DNA of 64,000 bases from Oegoconia quadripuncta (taxonomy: Eukaryota; Arthropoda; Insecta; Lepidoptera; Autostichidae): the NCBI GenBank assembly GCA_949316235.1, contig OX438748.1:4281001-4345000 (forward strand), given 5' to 3'. Made by a program: the position numbers and the translations under genes. Below are positions 31,868 to 42,699 of the stretch, piece by piece. The notes beneath the pieces were generated by a model that saw only the letters and a list, made by a program, of their open reading frames with translations, had not been told where the DNA came from and ran no database searches. How positions within the stretch are numbered: the stretch's first letter is position 1; each line of letters starts with the position of its first letter.

Positions 31868-32043
31868 AGTGCGAGTTTTGTCTTGTTTTTAACTTTACAA
31901 TCGCGTTCGCGTTTACGCAAAAAGTATCTATGAAAAAAATCGTCTTGCAAACTATCCGCTAGAGGCGCTGCACATTTCTCCATACAAATCGTCACGTAAA
32001 CGTGAACACTGTAGTAAAGTTAAGTCGAAACAAAACTCACACT
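31868..32043. mobile_element. MITE (family M1), uninterrupted
   Basis: AGTGCGAGTTTTGTCTTGTT at the left, ACAAAACTCACACT at the right, and the centre CTATCCGCTAGAGGCGCTGC. About 50-bp inverted ends with mismatches. It serves as the empty-site reference for the copy at 22394-22884. Confidence 0.8.
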
Positions 32044-32245
32044 CCGCCCTATTACAGTCAGACAATATGTACAAAGGTGAGCTTATCTCTAAATAGATCT
32101 CTTCCAGTCAACCCTATTGGAGGTTAGATATGTAACACGGGAAGTGGAACAAATAAAATGCAGAATCAAAAAAATATATAAAATGTAGTTAATAATTGAT
32201 ACTTATGATAGATGATAATGTTTCTTCTTGTTCAATTCAAGTATG

Positions 32246-32503
32246 ATTTTTTTTATCCACAACGGGTTAGCACTTGACCTCAATCACAGCTGATGTTAAG
32301 TGAATACTGACCCGGATACCCCATCTTATTTGGGGGACTGGCTATCTTATCTCTACACAATAATGCTATTAACATTGCTGTTTGGCGGCAGATTTAGATA
32401 AAATGGAACCAAACCGAGTATTAAATATGTACCCCGCTGGGGATCGAACCCGCGACCTCCGAAACGTAAACCCAATGTTGTTTACATAGAGCCACGGAGG
32501 CGG
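32246..32503 (-). mobile_element. tRNA-derived SINE, family B, with internal deletions
   Basis: Reverse copy from poly-T at 32246 to head GAGCCACGGAGGCGG at 32503. The block between the AATCACAGC and GACCCGGATACCCC parts is shortened. Confidence 0.85.
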
Positions 32504-32959
32504 GATATTTTTCTACAGAGATGATTCCCATCCACTCGCGTATTTTGCATTGACAGGACATCCCTTTTACCTGTATATTGCCTGTATAGTGTTTAATTTT
32601 TGTACCCACTTGGCTATCGTATTATGAAGTAGTCCAGAGATGAACGAGCGATAGTGGAATAAACTACGTTCAGATAACACTTTAGGCGTTTTGTATTGCC
32701 TACATTGTAAATGTGACTTGAATAACATTTAATCTATCTAATCTTAGGATACACTTCAGTTAGTATTATCTTCATTCTACGCTTCGTAATAGGCTCAGAA
32801 TTGTTTTATCTAACTAAAATTAACTACCTAATCTGTATACATTTTCTAAATACTTAGTGCGTTTTCTGGTCGAGTGGTTGCTTGAGAGATGTCATAGTCA
32901 TTAATCACTATTTCAAGAGTCTGAAAATTGCTATTTATTTAATACTTTCTGTTTCCTCT
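32504..32959. other. Intronic stretch with no clear feature
   Basis: No recognisable structure. Confidence 0.3.
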
Positions 32960-33208
32960 GGTTTAGGTTCCAAGTTGCTCTGCTCCTTAGGGGATAGCTG
33001 AAAATCAGTGTTTTGCTCAATGAGCAATCTAATACACTGAGCTATGACCCATTTGTACTGCTGCAGCACACACATGCGTTAGTGTTACAATATTATGTTA
33101 TTGTTGTAAATGTGTTACCTTATCTGTGTATCAATATGTATAAGCTAAATGTATGTGTGTGACTGTGGAAACAAATAAAGGCTTTATCTATCTATCTATC
33201 TATCTATC
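32960..33208 (+). mobile_element. Retroelement 3' end with (TATC)n tail
   Basis: GTGTGACTGTGGAAACAAAT and AAAGGCTTTATC then (TATC)6. The reverse of the same end, with (GATA)n, is at 53570-53610. Confidence 0.6.
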
Positions 33209-33394
33209 ATAGTGGTAGAATAGAATGGAAGTCATTTATTTGACACACTGAACGACACATCTAACTAAACTAAATTCTAACTAATCTTACTAATATCAAA
33301 ATGTTGCGGGTGTCCATGGGCGGCGGTGATTGCTTTCCATCAGGTGAACCGCATGCTCGTTTGCCGCCCTGTCATTAAAAAAAAAAAAAAGTGA

Positions 33395-33605
33395 AAGTTT
33401 GGATGTATGTTTGTTTGATGTCCAATCACGGCGAGACGGATGAACGGATTTGGATGAAATTTTATACATAGGTAGAATGTACTCGGATTAAGACATTGTA
33501 CTTTTTATCGTGATAAAGTGAGTAATTCCTGCAGGATAAACAAATGAAACATAACCGCCATAAGTTATTCCATGTGAACGAAGCCGCAGCCGGAAAGTTA
33601 GTTTA
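33395..33605 (+). mobile_element. LEP1-like Helitron, partial
   Basis: AAAGTTTGGATGTATGTTTG, GACGGATGAACGGATTTGGA, and a degenerate 3' end GAACGAAGCCGCAGCCGG with AAAGTTAG in place of CTAG. Confidence 0.65.
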
Positions 33606-33696
33606 TTATTCTGAATAGATTGTCAGATGAAGTATTGCATGCTCTTTTGACATTGTAACTTGATTTGATAATACATTTCAAAGAAACGCAATAATA

Positions 33697-34190
33697 GACG
33701 ACCGATTGGTGTAGTGGATGGTTAGTGAACCCTGTCAGTGAAACCAACGGTTACGGGTTCAAATCCCGCAAGGGTAAATATTTGTGTGATGAATATGAAC
33801 ATTATTTTTTTTATTATTAATTATTAAATATATATTAATATTATTTGGTTTTATTCTTTTATATGATATTTTTAACATTTTTTGTTTCTTCTGTTTCGTG
33901 TACACTTTATGTCTACCTTTTATATCAAATTTCGCTCTCACGGGTTTGCTGGAAGAGATCTCTTATAGAGATAAGTTCGCCCTTTGTAAATTTTATTAAA
34001 ATATTTGTTAATGACCATTTCTTTGTGTGTGTGTACAATAAAGTGTTAAAATAAAAATAAAAAAATAAAATTATTTTATTCCCGAATAATGGATTTCATT
34101 ATCCGTTATCTAGTATCCATAGTACAAGCTTTGCTTAGTTTGGGACTAAATGATTGGTGTAAATGCCCGAAATATTTATTTATTTATTAT
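33697..34190 (+). mobile_element. tRNA-derived SINE, family C, split by a LINE 3' tail
   Basis: Head and B box at 33697-33800 (GACGACCGATTGGTGTAGTG, GGGTTCAAATCCCGCAAGGG) and tail at 34085-34190 (TTTGGGACTAAATGATTGGT) are interrupted by about 280 bp. Confidence 0.8.
33806..34084 (+). mobile_element. LINE 3' tail nested in a SINE
   Basis: GCTGGAAGAGATCTCTTATA and GATAAGTTCGCCCTTTGTAA match the tail at 16436-16560; it ends in GTACAATAAAGTG and an AAATAAAA-rich run. Confidence 0.65.
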
Positions 34191-34212
34191 TATCATTTTA
34201 TCATTATAGGCA

Positions 34213-34260
34213 TACTAGCGACCCGCTCCGGCATCGCACGGGTGCAATTCTATTAATATA
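34213..34260 (-). mobile_element. Helitron 3' end of a different family
   Basis: ACTAGCGACCCGCTCCGGCA reads on the minus strand as GCGGGTCGCTAG/T, another CTAG-ended terminus with a GC-rich run. Confidence 0.45.
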
Positions 34261-34299
34261 ATATGCATGTATAAATTTCACAATTAATAATGAAATATA

Positions 34300-34500
34300 A
34301 AAACCTTTTTGTAATATAAAAACCTTTATGTAAAATCAAAACCTGATTTTAAAAGAGCAACCCTTCGAGTTTCTTGCTTGTTCTCAGGGAAAAATTGCAT
34401 TTTGAACAAGCAGTGGCTTAAAAACTACTTACACTTAAAATTGACTATTTTCAGTGTACTCTGTGTACCAACAAAATAAAGCATTTTTGACTTTGACTTT
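34300..34500 (+). mobile_element. LINE 3' tail (family L2)
   Basis: GCAACCCTTCGAGTTTCTTG, TTGAACAAGCAGTGGCTTAA and the end AATAAAGCATTTTTGACTTT with a (GACTTT)n tail. Confidence 0.7.
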
Positions 34501-34534
34501 CACTTTGTCTAGCGTCCCGTGGCCAGCTCGCACT

Positions 34535-34868
34535 GTTTTTTTTTATGCACGACGGGTTCGTACTTGACCTCAATCACACCTGATGTTAGGTGAAGACGAG
34601 GTCGAAGGTGGAAGCGTACTGACTCGGAAACCCCAACACATTTGGAGGACTGGCAATCTTATCTAGGACAACCGGAACACAACAATGCCATTAACATTGC
34701 TGCTTGGCGGCAGATTTAGATAAGATGGTGGTAGCTAGCCAGGCGGACATTTAAAATGCCCTACCACCAACCAAACCGAGTACTTAAACATATACCCCGC
34801 TGGGGATTGAACCCGCGACCTCCGAATCGTAAAGCCAATGTTGTTTACATTGAGCCACGGAGGCGGTT
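34535..34868 (-). mobile_element. tRNA-derived SINE, family B, full length
   Basis: Reverse copy from poly-T (34535) through GGCGGCAGATTTAGATAAGA to head GAGCCACGGAGGCGG (34866). Confidence 0.9.
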
Positions 34869-35114
34869 AAAAGGCGGTGTAGTGTCGCCGACATCATGCT
34901 GACGACAGTATAAGCTTTAAGGTCCAAAATCCTCGAAATAAATTAACCGATTCTAATTACACTATCTTTTAACATGCAAATGCTACTATAACAGTCGGAA
35001 CGAATACCTCGGTGACAAATACATTTAAATTTATTGGTTGATTCTATGTAATTTTTTATGCTTACAAATTTTGTGACATTCTTTATCCGAATTCCAACTA
35101 TGATAATATTATAA
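34869..35114. other. Intronic stretch with no clear feature
   Basis: The 128-codon minus-strand frame at 34943-35329 spans this part and the neighbouring Helitron, so it is a chance frame. Confidence 0.4.
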
Positions 35115-35305
35115 TTATTTAGTATAAATGCGAAAGTTTGTATGTGTGTATGTATGTTTGCTACTTCTTCACGTCTAAGCAGTTGGACGGATTTGGATGA
35201 AATTTGGTTGGTAGACAGATGGACCTGAATTAACATATAGCAAAATTGTTGAACCGATTTTGATGAAATTTTGCATGCGGACGAATTCGCGAGTGGAAAG
35301 TTTGT
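35115..35305 (+). mobile_element. LEP1-like Helitron, degraded 3' end
   Basis: AGTATAAATGCGAAAGTTTG, (TATG)n, GGACGGATTTGGATGAAATT, and a mutated terminus GACGAATTCGCGAGTGG with AAAGTTTG in place of CTAG. Confidence 0.75.
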
Positions 35306-35479
35306 TATTGTCATGTCGCATGACTGCATACTTTAGATTTTCAACAACAATGTACCTACATGTTATACCTATGATGCACAATAAAATATTTGAATTTGAA
35401 ACTTTAAAAGTCAAAAAAGTCTTCAGTAAAAAAAATTTCATTCAATGTAGGATTTAAAATGATGATAGGATGCTAAATT

Positions 35480-35735
35480 GAAAATTTAGATAACCCTCGA
35501 TAAACTATGATGTCATCCAAATACACCAACTGTGTTAAAAGTTAAACATTTTCAAAACGACTTTACCGATTTTCATCAAAAATTGCTAATAACCTGATCC
35601 CTCGTTTAGTCTTTAATTTGAAAAAACCACACTCAAATTGCACACTATATTATTGAAATATATCCGGACAAAGACTCGACACACAACGCCGACAAACACA
35701 TAACACCTGTCGTTCTTCGTTTGTGGTTAAAAATA
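35480..35735. repeat. Unclassified dispersed repeat (family Z), degraded
   Basis: Block order as in 58250-58495: GTTAAACATTTTCAAAACGA, then CGGACAAAGACTCGAC and CACCTGTCGTTCTTCG. Confidence 0.45.
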
Positions 35736-36000
35736 TCACTTAGTGAAAAACATAATGTTTTTTTAAATAACACAAGGCGGCAGGATACATAGTTTTCAAA
35801 TTGGACGCTCCATATAATACCTAATTTAAATAGTAATCTGTGGTCCCGTCCAGTAATGACAAGAATAAATAGTTTCAATTTATAAACATTTAACGTGTTA
35901 AAAACTATAATAGGCTTGTTAAGAAACTTGGAAACCTATATACCTTTATACAATTCTATTTGTACAACTATAGAAGACATTTAACCTCGTTTACGAATAA
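35736..36000. other. Intronic stretch with no clear feature
   Basis: No recognisable structure. Confidence 0.3.
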
Positions 36001-36002
36001 GT

Positions 36003-36095
36003 CGGATTGGACTTACAACTACTGAACTAGACTTATAGCTACTGGATTAGACATAAATTATTGGATTGGACTTATATTACTGGATTGGCTTTATA
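36003..36095. repeat. Degenerate tandem repeat, about 24-bp unit
   Basis: The word GGATTGGACTTA with spacers ending in TACT recurs four times with drift across about 90 bp. Confidence 0.65.
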
Positions 36096-36632
36096 CGAGT
36101 ATCTATAAGAATATGACTTGAATCAAGATTTGGCGTCAGCCTTACCATTTGAAAAAAGTAAACTTGGCGATTTTGCCTATAATTTATATGAATGAATAAG
36201 AAGAAAATAAAGACGAGGTTGTATGGTGTATAACCTTTTGCCTATCCTATGTAGATGAATAAAACAAAAAATATATATAGAAAGTGCTTAATTGGTCACA
36301 TTATGTATGTCAGTCGATAATAAATTTATGGTAGCATGAACAATATAGAGCAAGAGGGCTCCTTTGTGTCACCCCTATCCCTTTTTATTGACGCATGCGC
36401 CCTTTACAATAGATAACGTGGTCAGTGGGGGAACCAGGAATGAAGATAACCTCAATATTTTGATGTAATTTAGTGTTTATAACCATCAGTATTAAAGTAC
36501 AATTTGTAATAAAATAATTCAAACTTAAAATTTCAGCAATCCGACCTTGAAAATCTTGTGTTGAAAAAACGTTTCAATCGCAATATTTATGTATGAAATG
36601 TTAAATGAAATTCATTGTAAACATTGACTTAC

Positions 36633-36790
36633 CTATAATTAAGGTCAGGAGCCTCGAAGACGAAGACGGATCCATACATTCCCGCCAAAAAAATTGGGAA
36701 TAACAACAATGCATAATTCACAACATTGAACTTGCCGAATGGTCCTAGCTGAGTCAAAATAACCTCCAACTGCAAAGCATCTTTACCCAT
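36633..36790 (-). CDS. SLC22-type MFS transporter, exon 1 (start codon and helix 1)
   Basis: The ATG at 36790 starts MGKDALQLEVILTQLGPFGK, which matches the amphipathic N-terminus of SLC22 proteins (L-x-x-x-G-x-F-G-x-F/Y-Q). Helix 1 follows (NYALLLFPIFLAGMYGSVFV). The exon ends after 52 codons plus two bases at the donor TATAG/GTAAGT. An in-frame GTG at 36826 would add 12 residues but is not a eukaryotic start. The frame continues into exon 2 (R53 split as AG/G). Together the four exons give 429 residues of an expected 530-570. The protein should sit in the plasma membrane. Confidence 0.9.
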
Positions 36791-36912
36791 AGTTAAAACT
36801 AAGGAATCAGTCTTCAAAATGAACACAACAGATAAGTTTTATAAAATAAATAGCTAACTATATTTTGCGACCAGATATTCCTGTTGCGATATCCGATTTA
36901 TCACTGACTGAC
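36791..36912 (-). promoter_or_regulatory. Putative core promoter and 5' UTR of the transporter gene
   Basis: On the minus strand GTCAGTCAGTGATA contains an arthropod initiator (TCAGT) at 36907-36911, about 117 bases upstream of the ATG. A second TCAGT overlaps it. No clear TATA box is seen at the proper distance. The GC-richer stretch at 36910-36960, with GCGCATGCG, would fit a proximal promoter. This is inference from motif position only. Confidence 0.4.
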
Positions 36913-36960
36913 GCCCCGGTGACATCGCCTGACAGTTCACGCATGCGCGAGAAATTCGGT

Positions 36961-37440
36961 TTTTACACGTGGATTTACTAATATAACTTAGAAAACACGC
37001 TATAACAATAATTATAACTAATATTAAACGACGCGGACGTCCGTTCGCATCGAAATTCGAACAAGATGTGTTTCATTCACGATTGTAAAAATAAACACCA
37101 AAGTCTGACTAAAGTCACGATATCTATGCTTTGTGGGACTGAAACAGGTTGTTCAGTGTCCAATGAAACGTTGAAGTGCGAGGGGGATGGCTTGTTTTTG
37201 TAGATTAGTGCAGCAATCCGCTTACTTGCGTGTAATTTTATTGTTTGATAATATCAGACTTAATGTTTAATGTTGATCCTAACATCCACTAATCATGTCC
37301 CAGGACGCTTATAATATAATATTATAAATACAAATGTTTGAATCGTGACTGTCACAGTATTAGCCTGAACGAGTACAGAGATATTGGTGGGAGAGAATCT
37401 GTGGAGATAGCTCTAGAGACTGAATTCAAAATGATTCGCT
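36961..37440. other. Upstream region of the transporter; no named feature
   Basis: Contains mixed sequence, some GC-richer words (ACGACGCGGACGTCCGTTCG near 37029) and no coding frame. It may hold regulatory sites, but I cannot point to any. Confidence 0.3.
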
Positions 37441-37692
37441 ATTTAATTCTGTATGTATCAAATTAAGAATGCATTTGGTGTGGAGACCTTAGGCCCATGG
37501 GGAACGGAAGCGCTTTTCAAAGATCTGTCGCCGAGCTTATATGAGATCTCTGGTGACAAAAGAGCTGGCTCGGGCAGCGTATTAGCATTGCTATACAACG
37601 AGGTAATCCCACACGGTACAGATTTCGAACACGATCATGGAGAAAACGTGTTCCAGTCTGTTTCCGTGCGTTTTTATTTAATTTTATGTTAA
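37441..37692 (+). mobile_element. Retroelement C-terminal fragment (FGVETLGPWG family)
   Basis: The frame reads AFGVETLGPWGTEALFKDLS followed by YEISGDKRAG. These motifs mark a C-terminal domain found in repetitive invertebrate reverse-transcriptase-linked proteins. Closer relatives of the same family are at 59134-59421 and 59600-60060. Both ends are truncated. Confidence 0.65.
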
Positions 37693-37744
37693 TACAAGGA
37701 ATAAGAACCAGTTATCTGTTTATGTTAGCCGACTTCACAAAGTT

Positions 37745-38115
37745 ACTAAATCCTTCAAAGGGCAATGTATTCGCCTTTATAATAAGGCTCCAGTAGACAT
37801 TCAAAATTTGCCTTTAAATAAATTTAAAGCAATCATAAAACAGAAATTATTAACAAAAGGCTAATATAAAATCACTGACTACTTGACTGATAAGCAAGCA
37901 TGGACATAGCTGTCTTATTATTAATATAATTATCAAATCGCAACCCATAATCTGTTTTAAAAGAGCAATACTAGAGTTTCTTGCTCGTTCTTCTCTGGGG
38001 AGTCAGCTTTGTGAATGAGCAGTAAATTTAAAATTTAAAAGTGATATTAATATTAATAGTGACGTTTTCAAGTCATAATTTTATCCTGTGAAATAAAATA
38101 TTTTGATTTGATTTG
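37745..38115 (+). mobile_element. Jockey/CR1-like LINE 3' end (family L2)
   Basis: The frame reads RLYNKAPVDIQNLPLNKFKA and YYKITDYLTDKQAWT-like residues with one internal TAA (LLTKG*YKITDYL), then 3' UTR and (GATTT)n tail at about 38100-38120. Confidence 0.85.
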
Positions 38116-38464
38116 ATTTTTTTTTTTTATTTCTTGTAAATAACTCTTTTTTGATGTGAATAAATGTCATGTATCTACTTCGATTACACCAAAATTGTAG
38201 AACGCATTTCTGGCTACAAGAAAGTATTTGAAGCTTTTTAGAATACGGGGGACTGATTAGTCATGTGCGTAGTGGGGTGCTACCCTTCCTAGCTGAATTT
38301 ATGGCAGTATTTTTGGAAAATACTGATGATGATGGTGCTCTAAGAGAGTCAACCATATTGACATCTACCAACTCTAACATTTTCACCTGAAAAATAGGAC
38401 TTTAAGAAACGTTTATGAATTTTCAAATGATAGAATCGCTACCCTGATAAAGATCGCTGGATTT
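38116..38464. other. Stretch with no clear feature
   Basis: No recognisable structure. Confidence 0.3.
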
Positions 38465-38697
38465 TTTTTTATAATTTTTTTTATAAATATTTCGGACACT
38501 TACACCAATCATCTAGTCCCAAACTAAGCAAAGCTTGTCCTATGGATACTAGATAATGGATAAACATACATAAATATTTATGTAAACATCCAAGACTCTG
38601 GAATAAAAATGTTCGTATTCATCACACAAACATTTGAACCCGCAACCGTTGGTTTCGCTGATGGGGTCACTATCCACTACGCCAATCGGTCGTCAAT
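38465..38697 (-). mobile_element. tRNA-derived SINE, family C
   Basis: Reverse copy; the tail has ATCATCTAGTCCCAAACTAA and the head end CCAATCGGTCGTC is at 38697. Confidence 0.85.
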
Positions 38698-38785
38698 GCA
38701 GGCCGCTTCCAATCGGTCGCTCTGGAAATCTATGGGAGAAGCCTATATGGAAGTTCTATGTCTGATATGATGATGATTATGGGAA
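38698..38785 (+). mobile_element. RTE-like LINE 3' end
   Basis: GCAGGCCGCTTCCAATCGGT, CGCTCTGGAAATCTATGGG and a (ATG)n tail. It starts directly where the SINE head ends. Confidence 0.65.
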
Positions 38786-38839
38786 AACCAATGATTTGTC
38801 TTTAAGACAATGGTTAATCTAGCTAGTAAGTGGTATAAA

Positions 38840-39010
38840 CAGACGAAGAGGGTGTGTCAAGCCGATAGGACGCCGATTTGGTATAACATCTGCTTCAAAC
38901 TGAAAACAATCATACCTTTAAAACATTATGCTATTAGTAGTCATCAATTAAATGAATGACCACCCCAGTATTGCTTAACTTGACTAATCAAAGCCTAGCC
39001 ATGAGTGTCG
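38840..39010. repeat. Unclassified dispersed repeat (family X)
   Basis: GTATTGCTTAACTTGACTAA matches the family X word at about 7993-8012. Confidence 0.45.
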
Positions 39011-39104
39011 ATAAACTAATTTCGTATTTTTAAAGTTAGCGTGGTAGAGAATCTACCTAATTGGAGTGACACGGTTGAAATTTATTGATTGCATTTAATT
39101 TTAC

Positions 39105-39185
39105 TGCATGAGATCAAGTGCCTCATCTCCGACCACGTCGTCACTTTCCATTAAAAAGGAATGTCATCAAACCAATTCAAAAAGA
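39105..39185 (+). mobile_element. LINE 3' scrap (family L1)
   Basis: GAGATCAAGTGCCTCATCTC then CGTCGTCACTTTCCATTA, a degraded version of the block at 21620-21670. Confidence 0.45.
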
Positions 39186-39439
39186 AATTTACCCATATGT
39201 TGGCAATGCTTACATTTTTATGATAGATAAGATATCCATACCACATCACAGCATATAGCAGTCTACGGTTCTTGTGTATTCCATGCAAGAAGTTCCTTAA
39301 GACCAAATACGCTGCTGCCTATCATTGGTCTATGCTGTTATGCTTCACTATTCCTCAGTCGCCCTTCATGATACCCACGGGAAGAGATGGTCCGATTCTA
39401 CTCTGTCGGGAACCACACGGATTGAAATTATAGTTATAA
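39186..39439. other. Stretch with no clear feature
   Basis: No recognisable structure. Confidence 0.3.
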
Positions 39440-39624
39440 ATAATAATAATAAATAAATATCTTTAGACATACACACAGCGCCATCTAGTTCCACAGTAAG
39501 CAACTATAGGCTTGTGTTGTGGTTACCAGATGGTTGATATACTACATAAATACATTTTTTTTTGTAAATAAATACTTATTATAAATGAATAGTGGTCAGA
39601 GTTGCCAACCACTACACCAAACAG
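39440..39624 (-). mobile_element. tRNA-derived SINE, family A, with internal deletion
   Basis: Body block CGCCATCTAGTTCCACAGTA and head part ACCACTACACCAAACAG are joined with loss of the B-box segment. Confidence 0.75.
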
Positions 39625-39961
39625 TTATGTTTTATGTAAATGCAAATTTAGATTTCAATCTCAAAGCCACTATACAGCTACAGATAACTGTAAGCACAGT
39701 GATCGTCAGCTCATCCGGACGTGACTGCAATCGTGACTAAGCCTATAAGGATTATGAACGGGCCATGCCCAGGCTTTCGAGCTTAAATGGTTTTGTGTTG
39801 CAGATTAAGGAGTGGATCAGAATTTGTATTTTTCTATGTGCGTGACTTCAATTGCACTTGGTTTTCACGGATCCCACAACTTATAGGTAGGATCCCATCT
39901 CTAAAAGTCAGGACGTAGCAAGCGCTAGCACGTAAAAATGTTACAGGCGTACATTTAATAA
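39625..39961. other. Stretch with no clear feature
   Basis: No recognisable structure. Confidence 0.3.
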
Positions 39962-40178
39962 GTTTTTTTTTTATGCACAACGGTTTGGTACTTGACCTCA
40001 ATCATACCTGATGTTAAGTGAAGATGAGGTTGACGGTGGAAGCGTACTGACCCGGAAACCCCAACACATTTGGAGGACTGGCTATCTTATCTCTGACAAC
40101 CGTAACATAACAATGCCATTAACATTGCTGCTTGGCGGCAAGCTGGACATTTAAAATGCCCTACCATCAACCAACCAA
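39962..40178 (-). mobile_element. SINE family B, partial
   Basis: Poly-T at 39963, GAAGATGAGGTTGACGGTGG, and CATTTAAAATGCCCTACCAT; an internal deletion joins GGCGGCA to AGCTGGACATT. The head is missing. Confidence 0.8.
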
Positions 40179-40284
40179 CCGATCCTATGAAAAGGTCTTT
40201 ATGACCAGACAGAGAGACAGCAGATAGACAACGAAGTGGTCAAATGGAAGGCTTGAATTATTTTCCTTTTGTTTCAAAATTTCA

Positions 40285-40340
40285 AATGCTGTTAACATTG
40301 CTGCTTGGCGGCAGATTTAGATAAGATGGTGGTAGCTATA
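40285..40340 (-). mobile_element. SINE family B fragment
   Basis: Only GCTGTTAACATTGCTGCTTG to ATAAGATGGTGGTAGCTA remains. Confidence 0.65.
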
Positions 40341-40499
40341 GCTAGTTCTCTTGAAATACTTGTAAAACCAAGTTTTTGATACTCCATCATGATTATGACA
40401 TATTTCTTTAGTCAAGCTATGTATGAAAAATGTATCCATGCTATTAACCGTTGAGGGAGATCCTTCTTGGGGAGACAATGCTGGCTGCAATGTCAGCAG

Positions 40500-40640
40500 T
40501 CAGACCGCCTAATTCAATTGCTTTGGGAATTGCTAACGTCTACGTCAAGCACTATCCGTCCTTGTCATATTGTAAGACAATGACCAAGACAGACAGTGCA
40601 TTGCTATGGCTATCGCTATAGCTTTGAGTTAGGCGGTAGA
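40500..40640. mobile_element. MITE-like element with inverted ACCGCCTAAYTCAA ends
   Basis: ACCGCCTAATTCAATTGC near 40504 and its inverse TTGAGTTAGGCGGT near 40635 bracket about 140 bp, with GGACGG/CTGTCTG words in the centre. Confidence 0.5.
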
Positions 40641-40709
40641 GCCCCTGGTCATTTCGAAAATTCTGGGAGTGTATTGCAAAATTTCATATCTGTGCTTTTT
40701 TTGTTTTTT

Positions 40710-40797
40710 TTTTTATTAAAAACTGGTTTCACGTTTGACTACAATCTCACCTGATGGAAAGTGACGATGTAGCCGAAGATGTATCACGTGCTATCAT
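40710..40797 (-). mobile_element. LINE 3' end (family L1), short
   Basis: T-rich tail then AAAACTGGTTTCACGTTTGA and CACCTGATGGAAAGTGACGA in reverse, as at 14600-14665. Confidence 0.75.
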
Positions 40798-41224
40798 TAA
40801 CTGTTAAGAAGTTCCTTACGTGAATGTATTGTCATCAGAATTGAATGAGTATGCAAAATTTCAACACCTAGGTAAACAGAAATAGGTTCAAATTTGACTT
40901 CCAAATTTTGAACGGACTTAGTTACATACAAAGTAAAAGTGTGCATTTTTGTAAATTTCGAAAGGTGAACTGAGCATGTTGTAGTCATTGTTCTAAAACT
41001 AATAAAATCACACCTGTTTCGTCTGCAAGGGTCGGCGGAGACCACAGAATGTCTCAGTACAATTAATCACTTGACATTCCATACAAAGGAAGGAATTATT
41101 CAATCTTACAATTTACTTCGTCACAAGAACAAGGATGTCCATGCTGTAAAAGGGGATTTAGTGCGAAATAGTTTTTAACGCAAAAAGTACCATGTTCAAC
41201 TGCATGTATTTCTTTTTATGTATG

Positions 41225-41950
41225 TTCACTTCTCACGAATATAGGTATCTACAAAATATACATCCGGTCCCGCCTAACATACGCGGCATGAGCATGGTAT
41301 GCACTCACCGCTGCCTCTCAGCGAAAGCGGCTCCGCATGATCACCGGGGCCCACAATTAGTGCGGAACAACACTATCCTGAGTGATCCGCAGCTCCAGAG
41401 TCTGGACTTATTCATCAACCACCTCGCGCGAACAATGTACGACAGGGTTGACAACTCCTCTCATCCGCTCGTGCAAAACCTAGTACCGCAACACGCCAGA
41501 CCACTGGATACCCGTCTGCGAGCCCTGCCCAGAGACCTGGCTACCGCAGACGACGACCCAAAAGTCTCAGATTGACGAGCCTGCGAACCACTGACGTTAA
41601 TGGAGGGGAGCCCATCACATACCATACCTCCCAAATTTGCTAACTGGTTAAGTTTCTTTCGTAAGTTTTTGGCTAATTCCTAATGAATACTGTCCCAATT
41701 GCCCTGCCATTAGTCGCGGGCAGCAACAGATTCCAGTGAATAAGTTTCCCATCCCGCATATCTTTCCCCACACACCAATAGTGGTAAATGAGAAGACTTT
41801 TCCTACACACAATCTTTCCATCGATGGTTAAGAATAGCGGCGCAACCGCCATGAGCCGCAAATTACAGGTGACGCGGGCAGCAGCTCGGAAGTCGCCATG
41901 GTAGGTCTACAGTGTTGTGTTTGAGGGTGCAGAAATAAAATAATTTAAAC
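41225..41950 (+). mobile_element. Jockey-like LINE 3' end with 3' UTR
   Basis: The frame ending at the TGA of 41573-41575 contains APHDHRGPQLVRNNTILSDP and LDLFINHLARTMYDRVDNSS, the C-terminal tail of a Jockey-clade reverse transcriptase protein. A frameshift near 41310 separates it from further homologous sequence upstream. The 3' UTR continues to an AAATAAAATAATT stretch near 41935. It is more GC-rich than its surroundings, which suggests a fairly young copy. Confidence 0.85.
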
Positions 41951-42304
41951 GTAGGAAGCACTCAAGCCTCAGTCGTTTTATCTATTCAATTTTGATAAGT
42001 GAAGTTAAACAAAGTCAGGCGCAAGCACTTCTTGGTATACTGACTTACTCGTGGAATTTTTATACAAGAGTGGCAGTAAAGCAATGCGATTTTGTCACAA
42101 ATAAGTCACGAAAACTTTACATTCTAACGGTTTTTCTGAGGTCATTAGTTATGGAGAACCTTCAGATATTAGGACGTTAAGCCATACATGAATACCTCTA
42201 ACTTACAAAAAGCAGCACCAAACACAAGAAACTTGACTGTTATTTTTATCCGTCGCAATAACACAAAAACCAGAGAAATAACCAACGCCCCCGATATATT
42301 TTTT

Positions 42305-42515
42305 TTTATGCCCAACGGGTTGGTACTTGACATCAATCACACCTGATGTTAAGTGAAGATGAGGTCGAAGGTGGAAGCGTACTGCCCCGGAAACCTCAAC
42401 TCATTTGGAGGACTGGCTATCTTATCTCTGACAACCGTAACACAACAATGCTATTAATATTGCTGCTTGGCGACAGATTTAGATAAGATGGTGTTAGCTA
42501 GCCAGGCCAGGCAGG
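42305..42515 (-). mobile_element. SINE family B, partial
   Basis: Poly-T then ATGCCCAACGGGTTGGTACT, GAAGATGAGGTCGAAGGTGG and GATAAGATGGTGTTAGCTAG. The head is missing. Confidence 0.8.
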
Positions 42516-42699
42516 TAGATATGGCCGAACGTTCTGATGTCAATGTTATTGTCAATTGAAATCAGTCAGCTTTCCAAAAAAAAATCACCAATCAGCACCG
42601 TGGTCATGTGGTGAACAATGAGAGAACTCCAGAAATAGGTGAGTAAAGCCATTACGCCAGAATTTCTATTTACACTATTTGATTAATTTGTATTAGACT

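Larger units (their letters stand above)
6799..36632 (-). other. Intron 1 of the transporter gene (about 29.8 kb)
   Basis: The intron runs from the exon 1 donor TATAG/GTAAGT to the exon 2 acceptor and is filled with SINEs, LINE tails, MITEs and Helitrons, listed separately below. I see no exon of another gene on either strand inside it. First introns of this size are common in large lepidopteran genomes. Confidence 0.8.

Noticed and set aside
34943..35329. 128-codon minus-strand open frame
   Set aside because: It runs across the border of a Helitron copy antisense to it, and has no family features.
36791..36826. Upstream extension of transporter exon 1 to an in-frame GTG
   Set aside because: GTG is not a normal start in animals, and the ATG at 36790 already gives the expected N-terminus.
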